Shown here piece after piece: positions 8,221-16,810 of a DNA stretch of 64,000 bases. This DNA comes from Maribacter aestuarii (GTDB lineage Bacteria; Bacteroidota; Bacteroidia; Flavobacteriales; Flavobacteriaceae). Both the position numbers and the translations under genes were made by a program. Every line of letters begins with the position of its first letter. Within the stretch, counting starts at the first letter, position 1. The stretch is taken from contig NZ_CP107031.2 of the NCBI RefSeq assembly GCF_027474845.2, positions 2,556,501-2,620,500 of the forward strand, written 5' to 3'. The notes under the pieces were generated by a model. It was not told where the DNA came from. It ran no database searches and saw only the letters and a list, made by a program, of their open reading frames with translations.

Positions 8221-9073
8221 ATGGAGTCAATCGTTCTCTAATGCCTTTCCAACGAAGTTTTCTGATAAATTTCCCCTCGGAATCTGAAACCAAATAGGGG
8301 ACTTTATTTTTTTGAGCTTCAAAAAAACCGTACATATTATCAATAAAAATACTTTTCTTTTTAAGCTTCCATGCCATTTTTAAGGAGGCAATTGTAGTTA
8401 TCCACAGGCCGTAACGCATCGTGTACATAGCCCTTCCCTGTAAGTATCTCGCTTGAGCATTGTATGCGTTGCCAGTTGGTCGTAAGTGTTTTACTTTTAA
8501 GGAATCGTCTGTTAAGACCTCATAGCCGTAGTATTGTGCCAGTAACTCATCCAAAGTATCCCATCCCATGGCATTTTTTAATCCGCCTATGTCCTTATAA
8601 CATTTTTTGGAATACGCTTTTAAGGCTCCCCGTACATGGTTTTTATTCATGGAATGGTTTAGTTTCCATTCGTCGTTATTGTCTCTTTCATAAATGAAGC
8701 CCCCGGCAATTCCTATCTGGGGCCTTCCTTTGAATACATAGCCTATTTTTTCAAAATAGTTGTCTGGGAGTATGATGTCGGCATCTAATTTTACTATGAA
8801 ATCATAGTTCTCATCCAGCAGTTGAAATCCTGCATTAAAGGCATTGATAACTTTACTCCCGGGCATATGGTCGTCAGAAGAATGGATATTCAATTTTTGA
8901 AAGATGGAACTCTTGTCCGTGAATTTATCAATGATAGTTTCGGTTCTGTCCGTTGAATTATCATTGACGACTATAACTTTTTTTGGTTTCAACGTTTGTT
9001 CTAAGACAGATTGTAAAGTGTCTTCTAGGAAGACCTCTTCATTGTGTGCCGGTATGATGATATAATAATCCAA
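8219..9073 (-). CDS. glycosyltransferase family 2
   Basis: GT-A fold glycosyltransferase of 284 residues. The N-terminal IIIPAHNEEVFLEDTLQSVLEQ and VVNDNSTDRT segments bind the nucleotide sugar, and VKLDADIILP contains the DxD motif (near residue 97) that holds the metal. The C-terminal part (WDTLDELLAQYYGY, then LKVKHLRPTG) resembles the acceptor side of family 2 enzymes that build surface glycans. There is no signal peptide and no clear membrane segment. It follows a methyltransferase gene by 21 bp on the same strand, suggesting that the two modify the same glycan or lipid; the actual sugar and acceptor are not identifiable. Confidence 0.88.
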   Translation of the reverse strand: MDYYIIIPAHNEEVFLEDTLQSVLEQTLKPKKVIVVNDNSTDRTETIIDKFTDKSSIFQKLNIHSSDDHMPGSKVINAFNAGFQLLDENYDFIVKLDADIILPDNYFEKIGYVFKGRPQIGIAGGFIYERDNNDEWKLNHSMNKNHVRGALKAYSKKCYKDIGGLKNAMGWDTLDELLAQYYGYEVLTDDSLKVKHLRPTGNAYNAQARYLQGRAMYTMRYGLWITTIASLKMAWKLKKKSIFIDNMYGFFEAQKNKVPYLVSDSEGKFIRKLRWKGIRERLTP

Positions 9074-9094
9074 ACGATTAGACTTGCGTGAATG

Positions 9095-9661
9095 TTAAGT
9101 TAAGCTCTTCCCAGGTTTGATGGTAGATTCCAAAGATTCAGGCTTTCTTTCGGCATAAATTATGTAATACCTTGGTGTAAATGCCCTTAGCAAGGGTCTG
9201 ATACCAATTTTTTTCACGGGGTTTGTCCACTTCATAGAATCTATAATTTTCCAACCGCTTTTTTCGAGAAGCCAATCAAATTGCCAGTCTTCAAATTCAT
9301 GGTAATGTCTGTCCCAAGGGTCCGTTTTACTTCTGTACGCTGGGGAAAACCATAATTTTAGAGGAATACTGGCTACTAGTTTATCAGCCTTTATCTTCGA
9401 CAGGACATTTAGAGGGGCCAAGAGGTGTTCAAAAATTTCAAAAGCGGTAACTACTTCTGCATCGGAGTTTACTACTGTGGAAAAATCAATATCCAAATCT
9501 TCACCCTCCGTATTTTGAACCGTATATCCCTTTTCAATCATCTTCTCCGATAAGGGGTTTGGAACACCCAGGTCCAAAATGTGTTGATTCACTTTTACGT
9601 ATTTTTCTAAAAATTGTAAAGTATGTTGAAAACGTTTATTTGGATAAGTATTTTCGTACAT
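9095..9661 (-). CDS. class I SAM-dependent methyltransferase
   Basis: Protein of about 188 residues with a Rossmann-type methyltransferase outline: HILDLGVPNPLSEKM stands where motif I (normally DxGxGxG) is expected, EGEDLDIDF holds the acidic residue of motif II, and EVVTAFEIFEHLLAPL is motif IV followed by the usual helix. The glycine-rich loop is degenerate (LGVPNP), as seen in several flavobacterial methyltransferases next to glycosyltransferases. The frame is open to 9676, but MYENTYPNKRF at 9661 looks like the natural start. It is upstream of, and probably cotranscribed with, the glycosyltransferase. The substrate is unknown. Confidence 0.75.
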   Translation of the reverse strand: MYENTYPNKRFQHTLQFLEKYVKVNQHILDLGVPNPLSEKMIEKGYTVQNTEGEDLDIDFSTVVNSDAEVVTAFEIFEHLLAPLNVLSKIKADKLVASIPLKLWFSPAYRSKTDPWDRHYHEFEDWQFDWLLEKSGWKIIDSMKWTNPVKKIGIRPLLRAFTPRYYIIYAERKPESLESTIKPGKSLT

Positions 9662-9763
9662 TAAAAAAGGTTTCAATTTGAGGAATTTCCAATTTAGGGT
9701 TGAAAACCTACGCTACCCAAATTTAGATCAAAATAACTTTAAACGATAGAAACCTCAAACTAT

Positions 9764-10819
9764 TTAAACCTTATAAACAATTGCGTTGACATTCATACCT
9801 GCACCAACGCTGGCAAATATGATGACATCCCCTTTGGCAAATTCGTGACCTGATATTATTCCCTTCTTAATCAAATCAAATAATGTTGGAATAGTGGCAA
9901 CGGAACTATTGCCTAGTTTTTCAATGCTCATCGGCATTATTTTATTGGGCATTTCCATGTTGTACAGTGCATAGAACCGTTTAACAATGGCTTCGTCCAT
10001 TTTCTCGTTGGCTTGGTGTATAATTATTTTTTTAACATCTGTAATGGCAATTCCACTTTCATCTAAACAACTTTTCATTGCCCCTGGAACGTAACTTACG
10101 GCAAATTCATAAATTTTTCTACCGAACATTTTTATATACTTGGTATTATCTACGGATGGATTGTAGGACTTTCCATAGTATAAAAAATAAGCCTCTTTAT
10201 AGGTATATGTTTCGCTGGCGTGTGCTATTATTTCTCCAGCACCTTCTTTCTGTTCGATAACGGTTGCTCCTGCACCGTCGGAATAAATCATGGAATCCCT
10301 GTCAAAAGGGTCTACAATACGGGACAGTGTTTCTGCGCCTATCACAAGGCATTTTTTAGCAATACCACTTTTGATAAATGCATTAGCCTGGATGACACCT
10401 TCAATCCATCCTGGGCAACCGAATAACATGTCGTAGGCTACACATTTTGGATTTTTAATCCTAAGATGATGTTTTACCCTGGTTGCTAGACTCGGAAGCA
10501 TATCGCTTTGGGATTGTCCGTAAGCCACATCACCAAAATTATGGGCAAATATGATATAATCCAGTTTCTCCTTATCTATGCCGGCATCAGCAATTGCCTT
10601 CTCTGAAGCGAGGAAAGCAATGTCGGATGTATTTAGGTTTTTTGCTGCATAACGTCTTTCGGCAATTCCAGTAATAGCTTTGAACTTCTCAATGATTACT
10701 GCATTTTCTTGCTTGAAATCGGTGCCATCGGCATTTAGGAACTCACGCGTTCCAAAATCATCATTTGCAACAACTTGGGATGGTATATAACTACCCGATC
10801 CCGTAATACCTATACTCAT
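9764..10819 (-). CDS. 3-oxoacyl-ACP synthase III family protein (KAS III-like)
   Basis: Thiolase-fold condensing enzyme, 351 residues. The catalytic triad is intact: Cys135 in MLFGCPGW, His268 in IIIHQANE and Asn304 in KLGNSSVAT. The ISDGAGATVIEQ-like stretch and the C-terminal FASVGAGMNVNAIVYK close the family fold. FabH proper starts fatty acid synthesis from acetyl-CoA and malonyl-ACP; this protein is more divergent and stands alone rather than in a fab cluster, so it could instead serve a secondary lipid or beta-ketone product. No acyl carrier protein is nearby. It lies between a methyltransferase gene and gcvP, all on the minus strand but with spacers of 102 and 172 bp, so it is probably a separate unit. 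Confidence 0.88.
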   Translation of the reverse strand: MSIGITGSGSYIPSQVVANDDFGTREFLNADGTDFKQENAVIIEKFKAITGIAERRYAAKNLNTSDIAFLASEKAIADAGIDKEKLDYIIFAHNFGDVAYGQSQSDMLPSLATRVKHHLRIKNPKCVAYDMLFGCPGWIEGVIQANAFIKSGIAKKCLVIGAETLSRIVDPFDRDSMIYSDGAGATVIEQKEGAGEIIAHASETYTYKEAYFLYYGKSYNPSVDNTKYIKMFGRKIYEFAVSYVPGAMKSCLDESGIAITDVKKIIIHQANEKMDEAIVKRFYALYNMEMPNKIMPMSIEKLGNSSVATIPTLFDLIKKGIISGHEFAKGDVIIFASVGAGMNVNAIVYKV

Positions 10820-10940
10820 TTTAATAAACTGTTTGGTCTGTAGTTAACAATATATCGAAAAACCTTCTGCTTCTTATGCGTGCATAGGAGTTATTACGAT
10901 GTTCAACCAAGACTATCTGGTATTCAGAAAAAGGAGAAGA

Positions 10941-10980
10941 CCTGCTTAGATACTTGCAGGCCTTTGTTTTTAGTATAATC
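10941..10980. terminator. weak hairpin between gcvP and the KAS III gene
   Basis: CCTGC at 10941-10945 pairs with GCAGG at 10956-10960, a 5-bp stem. It is followed on the plus strand by TTTGTTTTTAG and on the minus strand by the pyrimidine-rich TCTTCTCCTTTTT. It lies 12 to 50 bp after the gcvP stop and could end that transcript. The stem is short, so the call is tentative. Nothing else was seen in the 172-bp spacer. Confidence 0.3.
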
Positions 10981-10991
10981 CCTAATTTGTA

Positions 10992-13841
10992 CTAGGCCTC
11001 GGCATATGCTTCTATAGGTGCGCAAGTACATATTAAATTACGGTCTCCATAGGCATCATCTACTCTTCTTATGGCTGGCCAAAACTTATTTTCCGAGACA
11101 TAAGGTAATGGAAAGGCTGCTTGTTGTCTTGTGTAAGGAAAATTCCAATCATCTGTTGTTACCATTTCTAATGTGTGTGGTGCATTCTTGAGCACATTGT
11201 CCACATCGTCTGCATTTACAGCGTCAATCTCGGAGCGAATGGATAGCATTGCATCACAGAACCGATCAAGTTCGGATAAGCCTTCGCTTTCGGTGGGTTC
11301 TATCATAACCGTTCCAGCAACTGGGAATGAAACTGTTGGGGCATGAAAACCATAATCCATCAACCTTTTGGCAATATCCGTAACCTCAATGCCATTTTGC
11401 TTAAAGGGTCTACAATCAATTATCATCTCATGAGCGGCCCTTCCTTGTTCACCAGTGTAGAGCACGTCGAATTTGCCGCTTAACCTACTCTTAATATAGT
11501 TGGCGTTGAGAATGGCAATCTTGGTGGACCGTGTAAGACCATGTTCCCCGAGCATTTTTATGTAGCCATAGGAAATGAGGCACGCCAGCGAGCTTCCCCA
11601 AGGCGCAGCGGAAATTCCGGTAATTGCCTTTTCACCACCTGTTTTTATTATAGGATTACTAGGAAGAAAGGGTACGAGTTGAGGAGCCACACAAATGGGA
11701 CCAACTCCAGGACCACCGCCACCGTGCGGTATGGCAAAAGTCTTATGCAAATTTAAATGGCATACATCCGCCCCAATAATCGCTGGGTTCGTAAGTCCAA
11801 CTTGAGCGTTCATATTGGCGCCATCCATATAAACTTGCCCACCATTATCGTGTATCAGTTTTGTAATATGTTGAATGGACGATTCGAAAACACCATGCGT
11901 AGACGGATATGTGACCATCAAAGCGGCTAAATTCTCAGCGTGTTGTGCTACTTTTTCCTCTAGGTCGTCTACATCAATGTTTCCTTTACCATCAGTTTTG
12001 GTCACCACCACTCGCATTCCGGCCATCACTGCCGAAGCTGGATTAGTTCCGTGGGCCGATGCTGGGATAATGCAGATATTTCTATGGCTATCCCCTCTAG
12101 ATTCATGATACGCTCTTATGACCATAAGGCCTGCATACTCTCCTTGAGCTCCGGAATTTGGCTGTAAGGAAGTGTCGGCAAAACCTGTTATGGTTGATAG
12201 ATCCTTGGCCAATTCCCGTAACACGATTTGATAGCCTTCCGCTTGGTCTATGGGCACAAAAGGATGTATATTTCCCCAGTTGACCTGGCTCAATGGTAGC
12301 ATTTCCGAAGCGGCATTTAATTTCATCGTACAACTTCCCAAAGAAATCATGGAATGGTTCAATGCCAAATCTTTGCGTTCCAGTTTTTTAATATAGCGCA
12401 TCAATTCCGTTTCTGAGTGATAGGAATTAAACACTTTGTTCTCTAGAAATGGAGAGGTACGCCTTACTTCATCGCTAATTGCTGAGGTCTGCAATAATTC
12501 GGTAATTACTCGATTTTCCTTATCTAAGGCCTCCGAAAAAATTGAGATTATTTGATTCAAATCTTTAATTGACGTCGCTTCATTTACAGCAATGGAGACT
12601 GTTTCTTCATCGATATACAAAAAGTTGACCTCGTTTTTCTCGGCAATGGGCTTTACCTTTTTTGCATCTACTTTTACGGTAATGGTATCAAAATAGGAAG
12701 TATTGGTCTGATATAGTCCTAATTTTTCCAAACTATCGGTAAGTGTTACAGCCGTACGGTGCACCTTGTCTGCAATATATTGTAAACCTTTAGGTCCGTG
12801 ATACACGGCATACATCCCTGCCATAACCGCCAATAAAACCTGAGCGGTACATATATTGGACGTGGCCTTGTCCCTTTTTATGTGCTGCTCCCTGGTTTGA
12901 AGTGCCATGCGTAATGCCGGTTTGCCATCGGTATCCTTGGTTACACCGATAATGCGACCTGGAATATTTCTTTTGTACTCTTCCTTAGTGGCAAAAAAGG
13001 CAGCATGTGGCCCACCATAGCCTAGTGGAATCCCAAAGCGCTGTGTAGTACCAACTACAACGTCTACGCCGAATTCTCCGGGAGGTGTTAGCGACACCAA
13101 ACTCAGAATATCTGCGGCAACCGCCACCTTTATATCTTTGGCTTTGGCCTTAGATACGAAAGAGGTATAGTCGTAGAACTGACCATATTTACCTGGATAT
13201 TGTAACAGGGCGCCGTAAAAATCTTCGCCAAATTCAAATTCTTCATGGTTTCCAACGACCAACTCAATGCCCAATGGAGTGGACCTGGTCTGTAAAAGCG
13301 ATAATGTTTGCGGTAAAACTTCCTGAGAAACAAAGAATTTTAAAACTTCATTTTTCTTCTGATCCCTTGTCCGTAAATCCAACAACATAGTCATGGCTTC
13401 CGCTGCCGCAGTGCTTTCGTCCAAAAGGGAAGCATTGGCAAGTTCCATTCCCGTCAAATCGGTAATAACGGTCTGGAAGTTTATTAAAGCTTCTAGACGC
13501 CCTTGCGCAATTTCAGCTTGATAGGGTGTATATGCGGTATACCATCCTGGATTCTCCAAAATGTTTCGCTTAATGACGGAAGGGGTTAAACTCTCATGGT
13601 AACCTAAACCAATGTAAGAACGAAAAACCTTATTTTTTTTAGACAATTCCTCAATGTGTGCAAGGAATTTATGTTCGCTCATCGGAGCATCTAATTGCAA
13701 GGGATTTTTAAGTCTGATATCTTTTGGAATAGTCTCAAAAATGAGTTGTTCCAGATTTTCTACTTGGACAGTTTCAAGCATGTGTTGAAGGTCATCTTCC
13801 CTGATGCCAATATGGCGCGATGCAAACACGTCAGTCTTCAT
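10992..13841 (-). CDS. gcvP: glycine dehydrogenase (decarboxylating), P protein of the glycine cleavage system
   Basis: PLP enzyme that decarboxylates glycine and passes the aminomethyl group to the lipoyl arm of the H protein. It is the single-chain form of 949 residues with both halves: an N-terminal half starting RHIGIREDDLQHML and a C-terminal half with the PLP lysine in LNLHKTFAIPHGGGGPG (near residue 700) and the NHSMISLGSCTMKLN segment. Length and termini are normal. gcvT and gcvH are not in the window, which is usual in flavobacteria, where the genes are scattered. A TAnnTTTG box lies just upstream. No glycine riboswitch-like structure was recognised in the 125-bp spacer. Confidence 0.97.
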   Translation of the reverse strand: MKTDVFASRHIGIREDDLQHMLETVQVENLEQLIFETIPKDIRLKNPLQLDAPMSEHKFLAHIEELSKKNKVFRSYIGLGYHESLTPSVIKRNILENPGWYTAYTPYQAEIAQGRLEALINFQTVITDLTGMELANASLLDESTAAAEAMTMLLDLRTRDQKKNEVLKFFVSQEVLPQTLSLLQTRSTPLGIELVVGNHEEFEFGEDFYGALLQYPGKYGQFYDYTSFVSKAKAKDIKVAVAADILSLVSLTPPGEFGVDVVVGTTQRFGIPLGYGGPHAAFFATKEEYKRNIPGRIIGVTKDTDGKPALRMALQTREQHIKRDKATSNICTAQVLLAVMAGMYAVYHGPKGLQYIADKVHRTAVTLTDSLEKLGLYQTNTSYFDTITVKVDAKKVKPIAEKNEVNFLYIDEETVSIAVNEATSIKDLNQIISIFSEALDKENRVITELLQTSAISDEVRRTSPFLENKVFNSYHSETELMRYIKKLERKDLALNHSMISLGSCTMKLNAASEMLPLSQVNWGNIHPFVPIDQAEGYQIVLRELAKDLSTITGFADTSLQPNSGAQGEYAGLMVIRAYHESRGDSHRNICIIPASAHGTNPASAVMAGMRVVVTKTDGKGNIDVDDLEEKVAQHAENLAALMVTYPSTHGVFESSIQHITKLIHDNGGQVYMDGANMNAQVGLTNPAIIGADVCHLNLHKTFAIPHGGGGPGVGPICVAPQLVPFLPSNPIIKTGGEKAITGISAAPWGSSLACLISYGYIKMLGEHGLTRSTKIAILNANYIKSRLSGKFDVLYTGEQGRAAHEMIIDCRPFKQNGIEVTDIAKRLMDYGFHAPTVSFPVAGTVMIEPTESEGLSELDRFCDAMLSIRSEIDAVNADDVDNVLKNAPHTLEMVTTDDWNFPYTRQQAAFPLPYVSENKFWPAIRRVDDAYGDRNLICTCAPIEAYAEA

Positions 13842-13861
13842 ATATAGTCAAATTAGTCGTG

Positions 13862-13869
13862 CAAAATTA
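13862..13869 (-). promoter_or_regulatory. -7 promoter box (TAnnTTTG) of gcvP
   Basis: On the minus strand the sequence reads TAATTTTG followed by CACGAC, an exact -7 consensus placed about 20 bp before the gcvP ATG, giving a leader of roughly 15 nt. No TTTG -33 element is found at 19-21 bp distance. Confidence 0.45.
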
Positions 13870-13954
13870 AGGATTAATTTCCTTGTTTAGGGGGCTTAAA
13901 TCAGTAGCCTAGGGAAAGTTTTTAACCAAAAACCAAGGTTATAAACACTTTGTC

Positions 13955-13962
13955 TACTTTTG
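13955..13962 (+). promoter_or_regulatory. -7 promoter box abutting the start of the UbiA-like gene
   Basis: TACTTTTG is an exact TAnnTTTG match ending 5 nt before the A of the ATG at 13967. As transcription usually starts about 5 nt after this box, the message would be leaderless. No TTTG -33 element is present at the right distance, so the call rests on the -7 box only. Confidence 0.35.
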
Positions 13963-13966
13963 TTTA

Positions 13967-14794
13967 ATGAGGTGGTTGAATCGCATTTTTAATTTTTATC
14001 TGGATGCTAGTATCCATGTTGCTTTGGCCGTTTTTTCACTAGTACAGGTAACTTGCTTAACCTTCAACATTTCTAGTGATCATCATTTTTCTTGGTTCTT
14101 ATTTTTTGGAACTATTTCCGTTTATAATTTCATTAAATACGGCGTAGAGGCAGAGAAATACTTCTTGGTGGCAAATCAATACCATAAAAGCATTCAGATT
14201 GTCAGCTTTGTAGCCCTTGGATTTGCAATTTATCACGGGTATTTTCTTAAAACCTCGATTTGGTTTGGAATCTTCCTTTTGGTTTTTTTGACGGGTTTAT
14301 ATGCTATACCTGTTTTACCAACGGCTAAAAATTTAAGAAGTTTGGGAGGTTTAAAGATTTTTGTCGTGGCCCTTGTTTGGTCCGGTGCCACGGTAATCTT
14401 ACCGAGCTTAACGCAAAGCGATATTATTTCTTGGGACATTTGGATTGATACCCTGCAACGGTTTCTTTTTGTACTTATCCTGATAATTCCTTTTGAAATA
14501 AGGGATTTAAAATATGATCACGAAAGTCTTAGAACTTTGCCCCAGCGATACGGTATAGCACGAACAAAAATCATGGGTTCCTTTTTGGTGTTGATATTCT
14601 TTTTCTCAACGTTCCTGAAAGACCAAATTCCTATTTTCGATGTTGTCGGAAAGGGCATACTATTCCTGTTACTGGGAATCTTAATGTTCATTACCCGTAA
14701 GAATCAATCTAAGTATTTTGCGTCTTTTTGTGTAGAGGGGATACCCATATTATGGTATCTAATTATAATTACTATGAAGCAGTATTTTTATTGA
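13967..14794 (+). CDS. UbiA-like integral membrane protein
   Basis: Hydrophobic protein of 275 residues with about eight or nine predicted membrane segments. The second half contains RDLKYDHESLRTLPQRYG (near residues 184-201), which resembles the second Asp-rich motif of UbiA prenyltransferases (DxxxD followed by TLPxxxG). The first motif (NDxxDxxxD) would fall near residues 45-60, but there the sequence reads SVYNFIKYGVEAE, without the aspartates. It may therefore be an altered member of the superfamily with a different substrate or no prenyltransferase activity. It overlaps the end of the convergent anti-sigma candidate by 7 bp. Family membership is inferred from motif and topology only. 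Confidence 0.65.
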   Translation: MRWLNRIFNFYLDASIHVALAVFSLVQVTCLTFNISSDHHFSWFLFFGTISVYNFIKYGVEAEKYFLVANQYHKSIQIVSFVALGFAIYHGYFLKTSIWFGIFLLVFLTGLYAIPVLPTAKNLRSLGGLKIFVVALVWSGATVILPSLTQSDIISWDIWIDTLQRFLFVLILIIPFEIRDLKYDHESLRTLPQRYGIARTKIMGSFLVLIFFFSTFLKDQIPIFDVVGKGILFLLLGILMFITRKNQSKYFASFCVEGIPILWYLIIITMKQYFY

Positions 14795-15018
14795 CCCTTA
14801 TGGAGTTTTTGCTTCATCTTAAGCTTATCCTGTTCGGAAAGACTTTTAAGGTTAGCTTTCTCGCACAGCGAAGTAAACTCAGTGTTTTGTTTTGTGAATT
14901 TAGCACAGGTCCTACAAAGAATTACATGGATTTTGAGCTTTAATATTTCAAATAATGTTGCTTCCCTATACTGGGCTTTATTGCAAATTATAGTAGCTTT
15001 TTCACATGAAATCATCAT
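14788..15018 (-). CDS. small zinc-binding anti-sigma-like protein
   Basis: A 76-residue protein starting MMISCEKATIICNKAQ. The frame is open further upstream, into the sigma factor gene, but the ATG pair at 15018/15015 lies 2 bp after the sigma stop and gives a sensible start. Residues 31-38 read HVILCRTC, the HxxxCxxC zinc motif of ZAS anti-sigma factors, with Cys5 and Cys12 upstream as possible further ligands. Unlike most such proteins it has no membrane segment or sensor domain. Being directly downstream of an ECF sigma gene supports an anti-sigma role, but this is inference; it could also be a redox-responsive accessory protein. It ends in a 7-bp overlap with the convergent membrane-protein gene. 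Confidence 0.7.
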   Translation of the reverse strand: MMISCEKATIICNKAQYREATLFEILKLKIHVILCRTCAKFTKQNTEFTSLCEKANLKSLSEQDKLKMKQKLHKGQ

Positions 15019-15020
15019 TA

Positions 15021-15575
15021 CTAAAACCAATTTTGATTTAGGCAACCCATCAACGCTGTTCGTGCGCGATGAATCATTACCCACAGATTAGACGGGTTAA
15101 TCCCAAGTTCATTACAGATATCTTCTGTGCTTATTCCTTGAATGGTTTTCATGGTAAATACCATGGATTGTTTTTTAGGAAGTTTGGAGATACATTCTTG
15201 TATGGCCAGTCCTAATTCGTCATTTTCCATATCGCTATTTTCCAACATGCTATAGGGATCTGCCACTTGCTCTTCCATCCAATCTCCATCAGAATCACTG
15301 GAAGAACTGTAATTCATACGTACCTCTGCTTTTCCTTTCTTTGAATTTATTTTTCGGTAATAATCAATTACTTTTCTTTTTAAGATAGCTATTAGCCAAG
15401 TACGCTCCGCAGCGTCACCCTTATAATTTTTGGCAGATTTAAGTCCGGCTAAGAAAGTCTCCGATACCAAATCTTTGGCAATTTCGGAATCGCTTACCCT
15501 GCCAACGGCAAAGTTGAATAAATAATCTCCATAATTATCAACCCAGGTATCGGGCTGTAGTTTATGTGTTGCCAT
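15021..15575 (-). CDS. RNA polymerase ECF-type sigma factor
   Basis: 184 residues. Region 2 is at about residues 10-75 (YGDYLFNFAVGRV, AKDLVSETFLAGLKS, RTWLIAILKRKVIDYYRK), and region 4 is at about 120-175 (CISKLPKKQSMVFTMK, GISTEDICNELGINPSNLWVMIHRAR, a helix-turn-helix binding the -35 side). An acidic, serine-rich linker of about 30 residues joins them. Such sigma factors redirect RNA polymerase in response to envelope or redox stress. The gene directly downstream encodes a small HxxxCxxC protein that is a plausible cognate anti-sigma. The target regulon is not apparent from the window. Confidence 0.93.
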   Translation of the reverse strand: MATHKLQPDTWVDNYGDYLFNFAVGRVSDSEIAKDLVSETFLAGLKSAKNYKGDAAERTWLIAILKRKVIDYYRKINSKKGKAEVRMNYSSSSDSDGDWMEEQVADPYSMLENSDMENDELGLAIQECISKLPKKQSMVFTMKTIQGISTEDICNELGINPSNLWVMIHRARTALMGCLNQNWF

Positions 15576-15666
15576 TTTTTTCGATGCTGTTCAAAAGTAA
15601 CTGAATTTATGCAAACTATCCTTATGTTTACCCTTAGCTCTTCATATTTTAGTCATACTTAATGCT

Positions 15667-15674
15667 TATTTTTG
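15667..15674 (+). promoter_or_regulatory. -7 promoter box (TAnnTTTG) of the rhodanese gene
   Basis: TATTTTTG fits the TAnnTTTG consensus. It lies 11-14 bp upstream of the paired ATG at 15686/15689, predicting a very short leader. It overlaps the upstream in-frame ATG at 15662, which argues that the later ATG is the true start. No good -33 element was seen. Confidence 0.4.
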
Positions 15675-15685
15675 ATAAAATTTTT

Positions 15686-16045
15686 ATGATGAAAAATACT
15701 TTTTTAGTCCTCTTTTTACTGTTGGTAAACCTCGGATGTGCCCAAAATAATTCAAAACATATCACAAAGGTTTCACAGAACGATATTAAAGAAGGAATAT
15801 TAGTGGATGTACGTACTCCCGAAGAATTTGAAATGGGCCACTTGGAAAACGCTTTGAACATCAATTGGTTCGATGCTGATTTTGCCAAAAGATTCAATGG
15901 GATTGACAAGGACAAGACCATATATGTTTACTGTAAAAAAGGCGGGCGTAGTACCAAAGCACAAGATAAATTAACGTCTATGGGCTTTAAAAATGTCATT
16001 GACTTGGAGGGTGGATACGATGCTTGGTTAGAATCTAAAAAATGA
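15686..16045 (+). CDS. rhodanese-like domain lipoprotein
   Basis: Single rhodanese domain of about 100 residues behind a lipoprotein signal peptide (hydrophobic stretch ending LVNLGC, Cys at residue 18), so it is predicted to be anchored on the periplasmic or outer face. The domain has DVRTPEEFEMGHLENALNI and the active-site loop YCKKGGRS with the sulfur-accepting Cys near residue 83, followed by GGYDAWL. It could carry persulfide sulfur or act on thiols outside the cytoplasm. The frame extends to an ATG at 15662, but that codon lies before the promoter box and signal peptide. It is transcribed divergently from the sigma factor gene. Confidence 0.88.
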   Translation: MMKNTFLVLFLLLVNLGCAQNNSKHITKVSQNDIKEGILVDVRTPEEFEMGHLENALNINWFDADFAKRFNGIDKDKTIYVYCKKGGRSTKAQDKLTSMGFKNVIDLEGGYDAWLESKK

Positions 16046-16072
16046 AATAAATAAAAATCACATCCCCAGGAA

Positions 16073-16810
16073 CTAAATATTCTTTTCCTTTTTTACGTAA
16101 TATTTTGTAGAGTAAGTTTTTGTGAGCACATCTATTTTGTTTGTATCGTAGCTATCTCGCAGTATGTCTTTCACTTTTTCAAACGTATCTGGGAAACCAT
16201 ATTTTTCTTTTAAAACCACTAAAGTTTTCTTTTCAGAGCATAACAAATGAGCTAATTTGTCAGCGGTGAGGCTTAGTTTTAATTCTTCCGATTTTTTACG
16301 GTTTAATTCAAAACCAACGTTGTCAAATTTCGAAAAATCGGCAAAGTGGTTGTAGGCATCTTTTGCTGATGGAAGAGTTAACCCCAAAGTCTTATAAACA
16401 GATTGAAACTGAACCTCAAAATCGTACAAGGCTATTTTAGCACCGTTCATACTAACCCTGTGAATCTCATTTAATAAAGTTTTGGATTTGGCGTACCACC
16501 AGGATCCGGCCAAGGTTATGAGGTCAAAAGTATTTGGCTCAAAATTAAGAAGTCTGCCGTCAAAAAGTTCGTAGTGGATATTAGGGACTGGGGTTGCTTT
16601 ACTTAGCATATCTATATTTGGATCTACTCCAACGACAGTTTCACAAAAACTCTTAAGTGCGACCGTGGATTTTCCCGTACCACATCCAATATCTAATCCA
16701 TGTTTGAATGTTGCATCACCCAAGCATTCCTTCAAAATTGATGCATGTAATGGTGGACGGTAGGCTTCATAATGAAAGGCGGTTATATCATCATAATCAT
16801 CAGCTGACAT
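16073..16810 (-). CDS. class I SAM-dependent methyltransferase
   Basis: About 245 residues. The motif I loop is intact (LDIGCGTGKST), motif II is GVDPNIDML and motif IV is FDLITLAGSWWYA, as in small-molecule methyltransferases of the UbiE/Methyltransf_11 group. The frame is open to 16846; the ATG at 16810, giving MSADDYDDITAFHYEAYRPP, is preferred because it shortens the overlap with the upstream TMEM175-type gene to 11 bp. The natural substrate cannot be told from sequence. Cotranscription with the upstream gene is likely because of the overlap, without implying shared function. Confidence 0.82.
   Translation of the reverse strand: MSADDYDDITAFHYEAYRPPLHASILKECLGDATFKHGLDIGCGTGKSTVALKSFCETVVGVDPNIDMLSKATPVPNIHYELFDGRLLNFEPNTFDLITLAGSWWYAKSKTLLNEIHRVSMNGAKIALYDFEVQFQSVYKTLGLTLPSAKDAYNHFADFSKFDNVGFELNRKKSEELKLSLTADKLAHLLCSEKKTLVVLKEKYGFPDTFEKVKDILRDSYDTNKIDVLTKTYSTKYYVKKEKNI

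Noticed and set aside
13842..13966. Glycine riboswitch upstream of gcvP
   Set aside because: The 125-bp gap is too short for the tandem aptamer and I could not recognise its conserved core.
14728..14943. 71-residue plus-strand frame overlapping the UbiA-like gene and the anti-sigma candidate
   Set aside because: Covered by two better genes on both sides; no motif.
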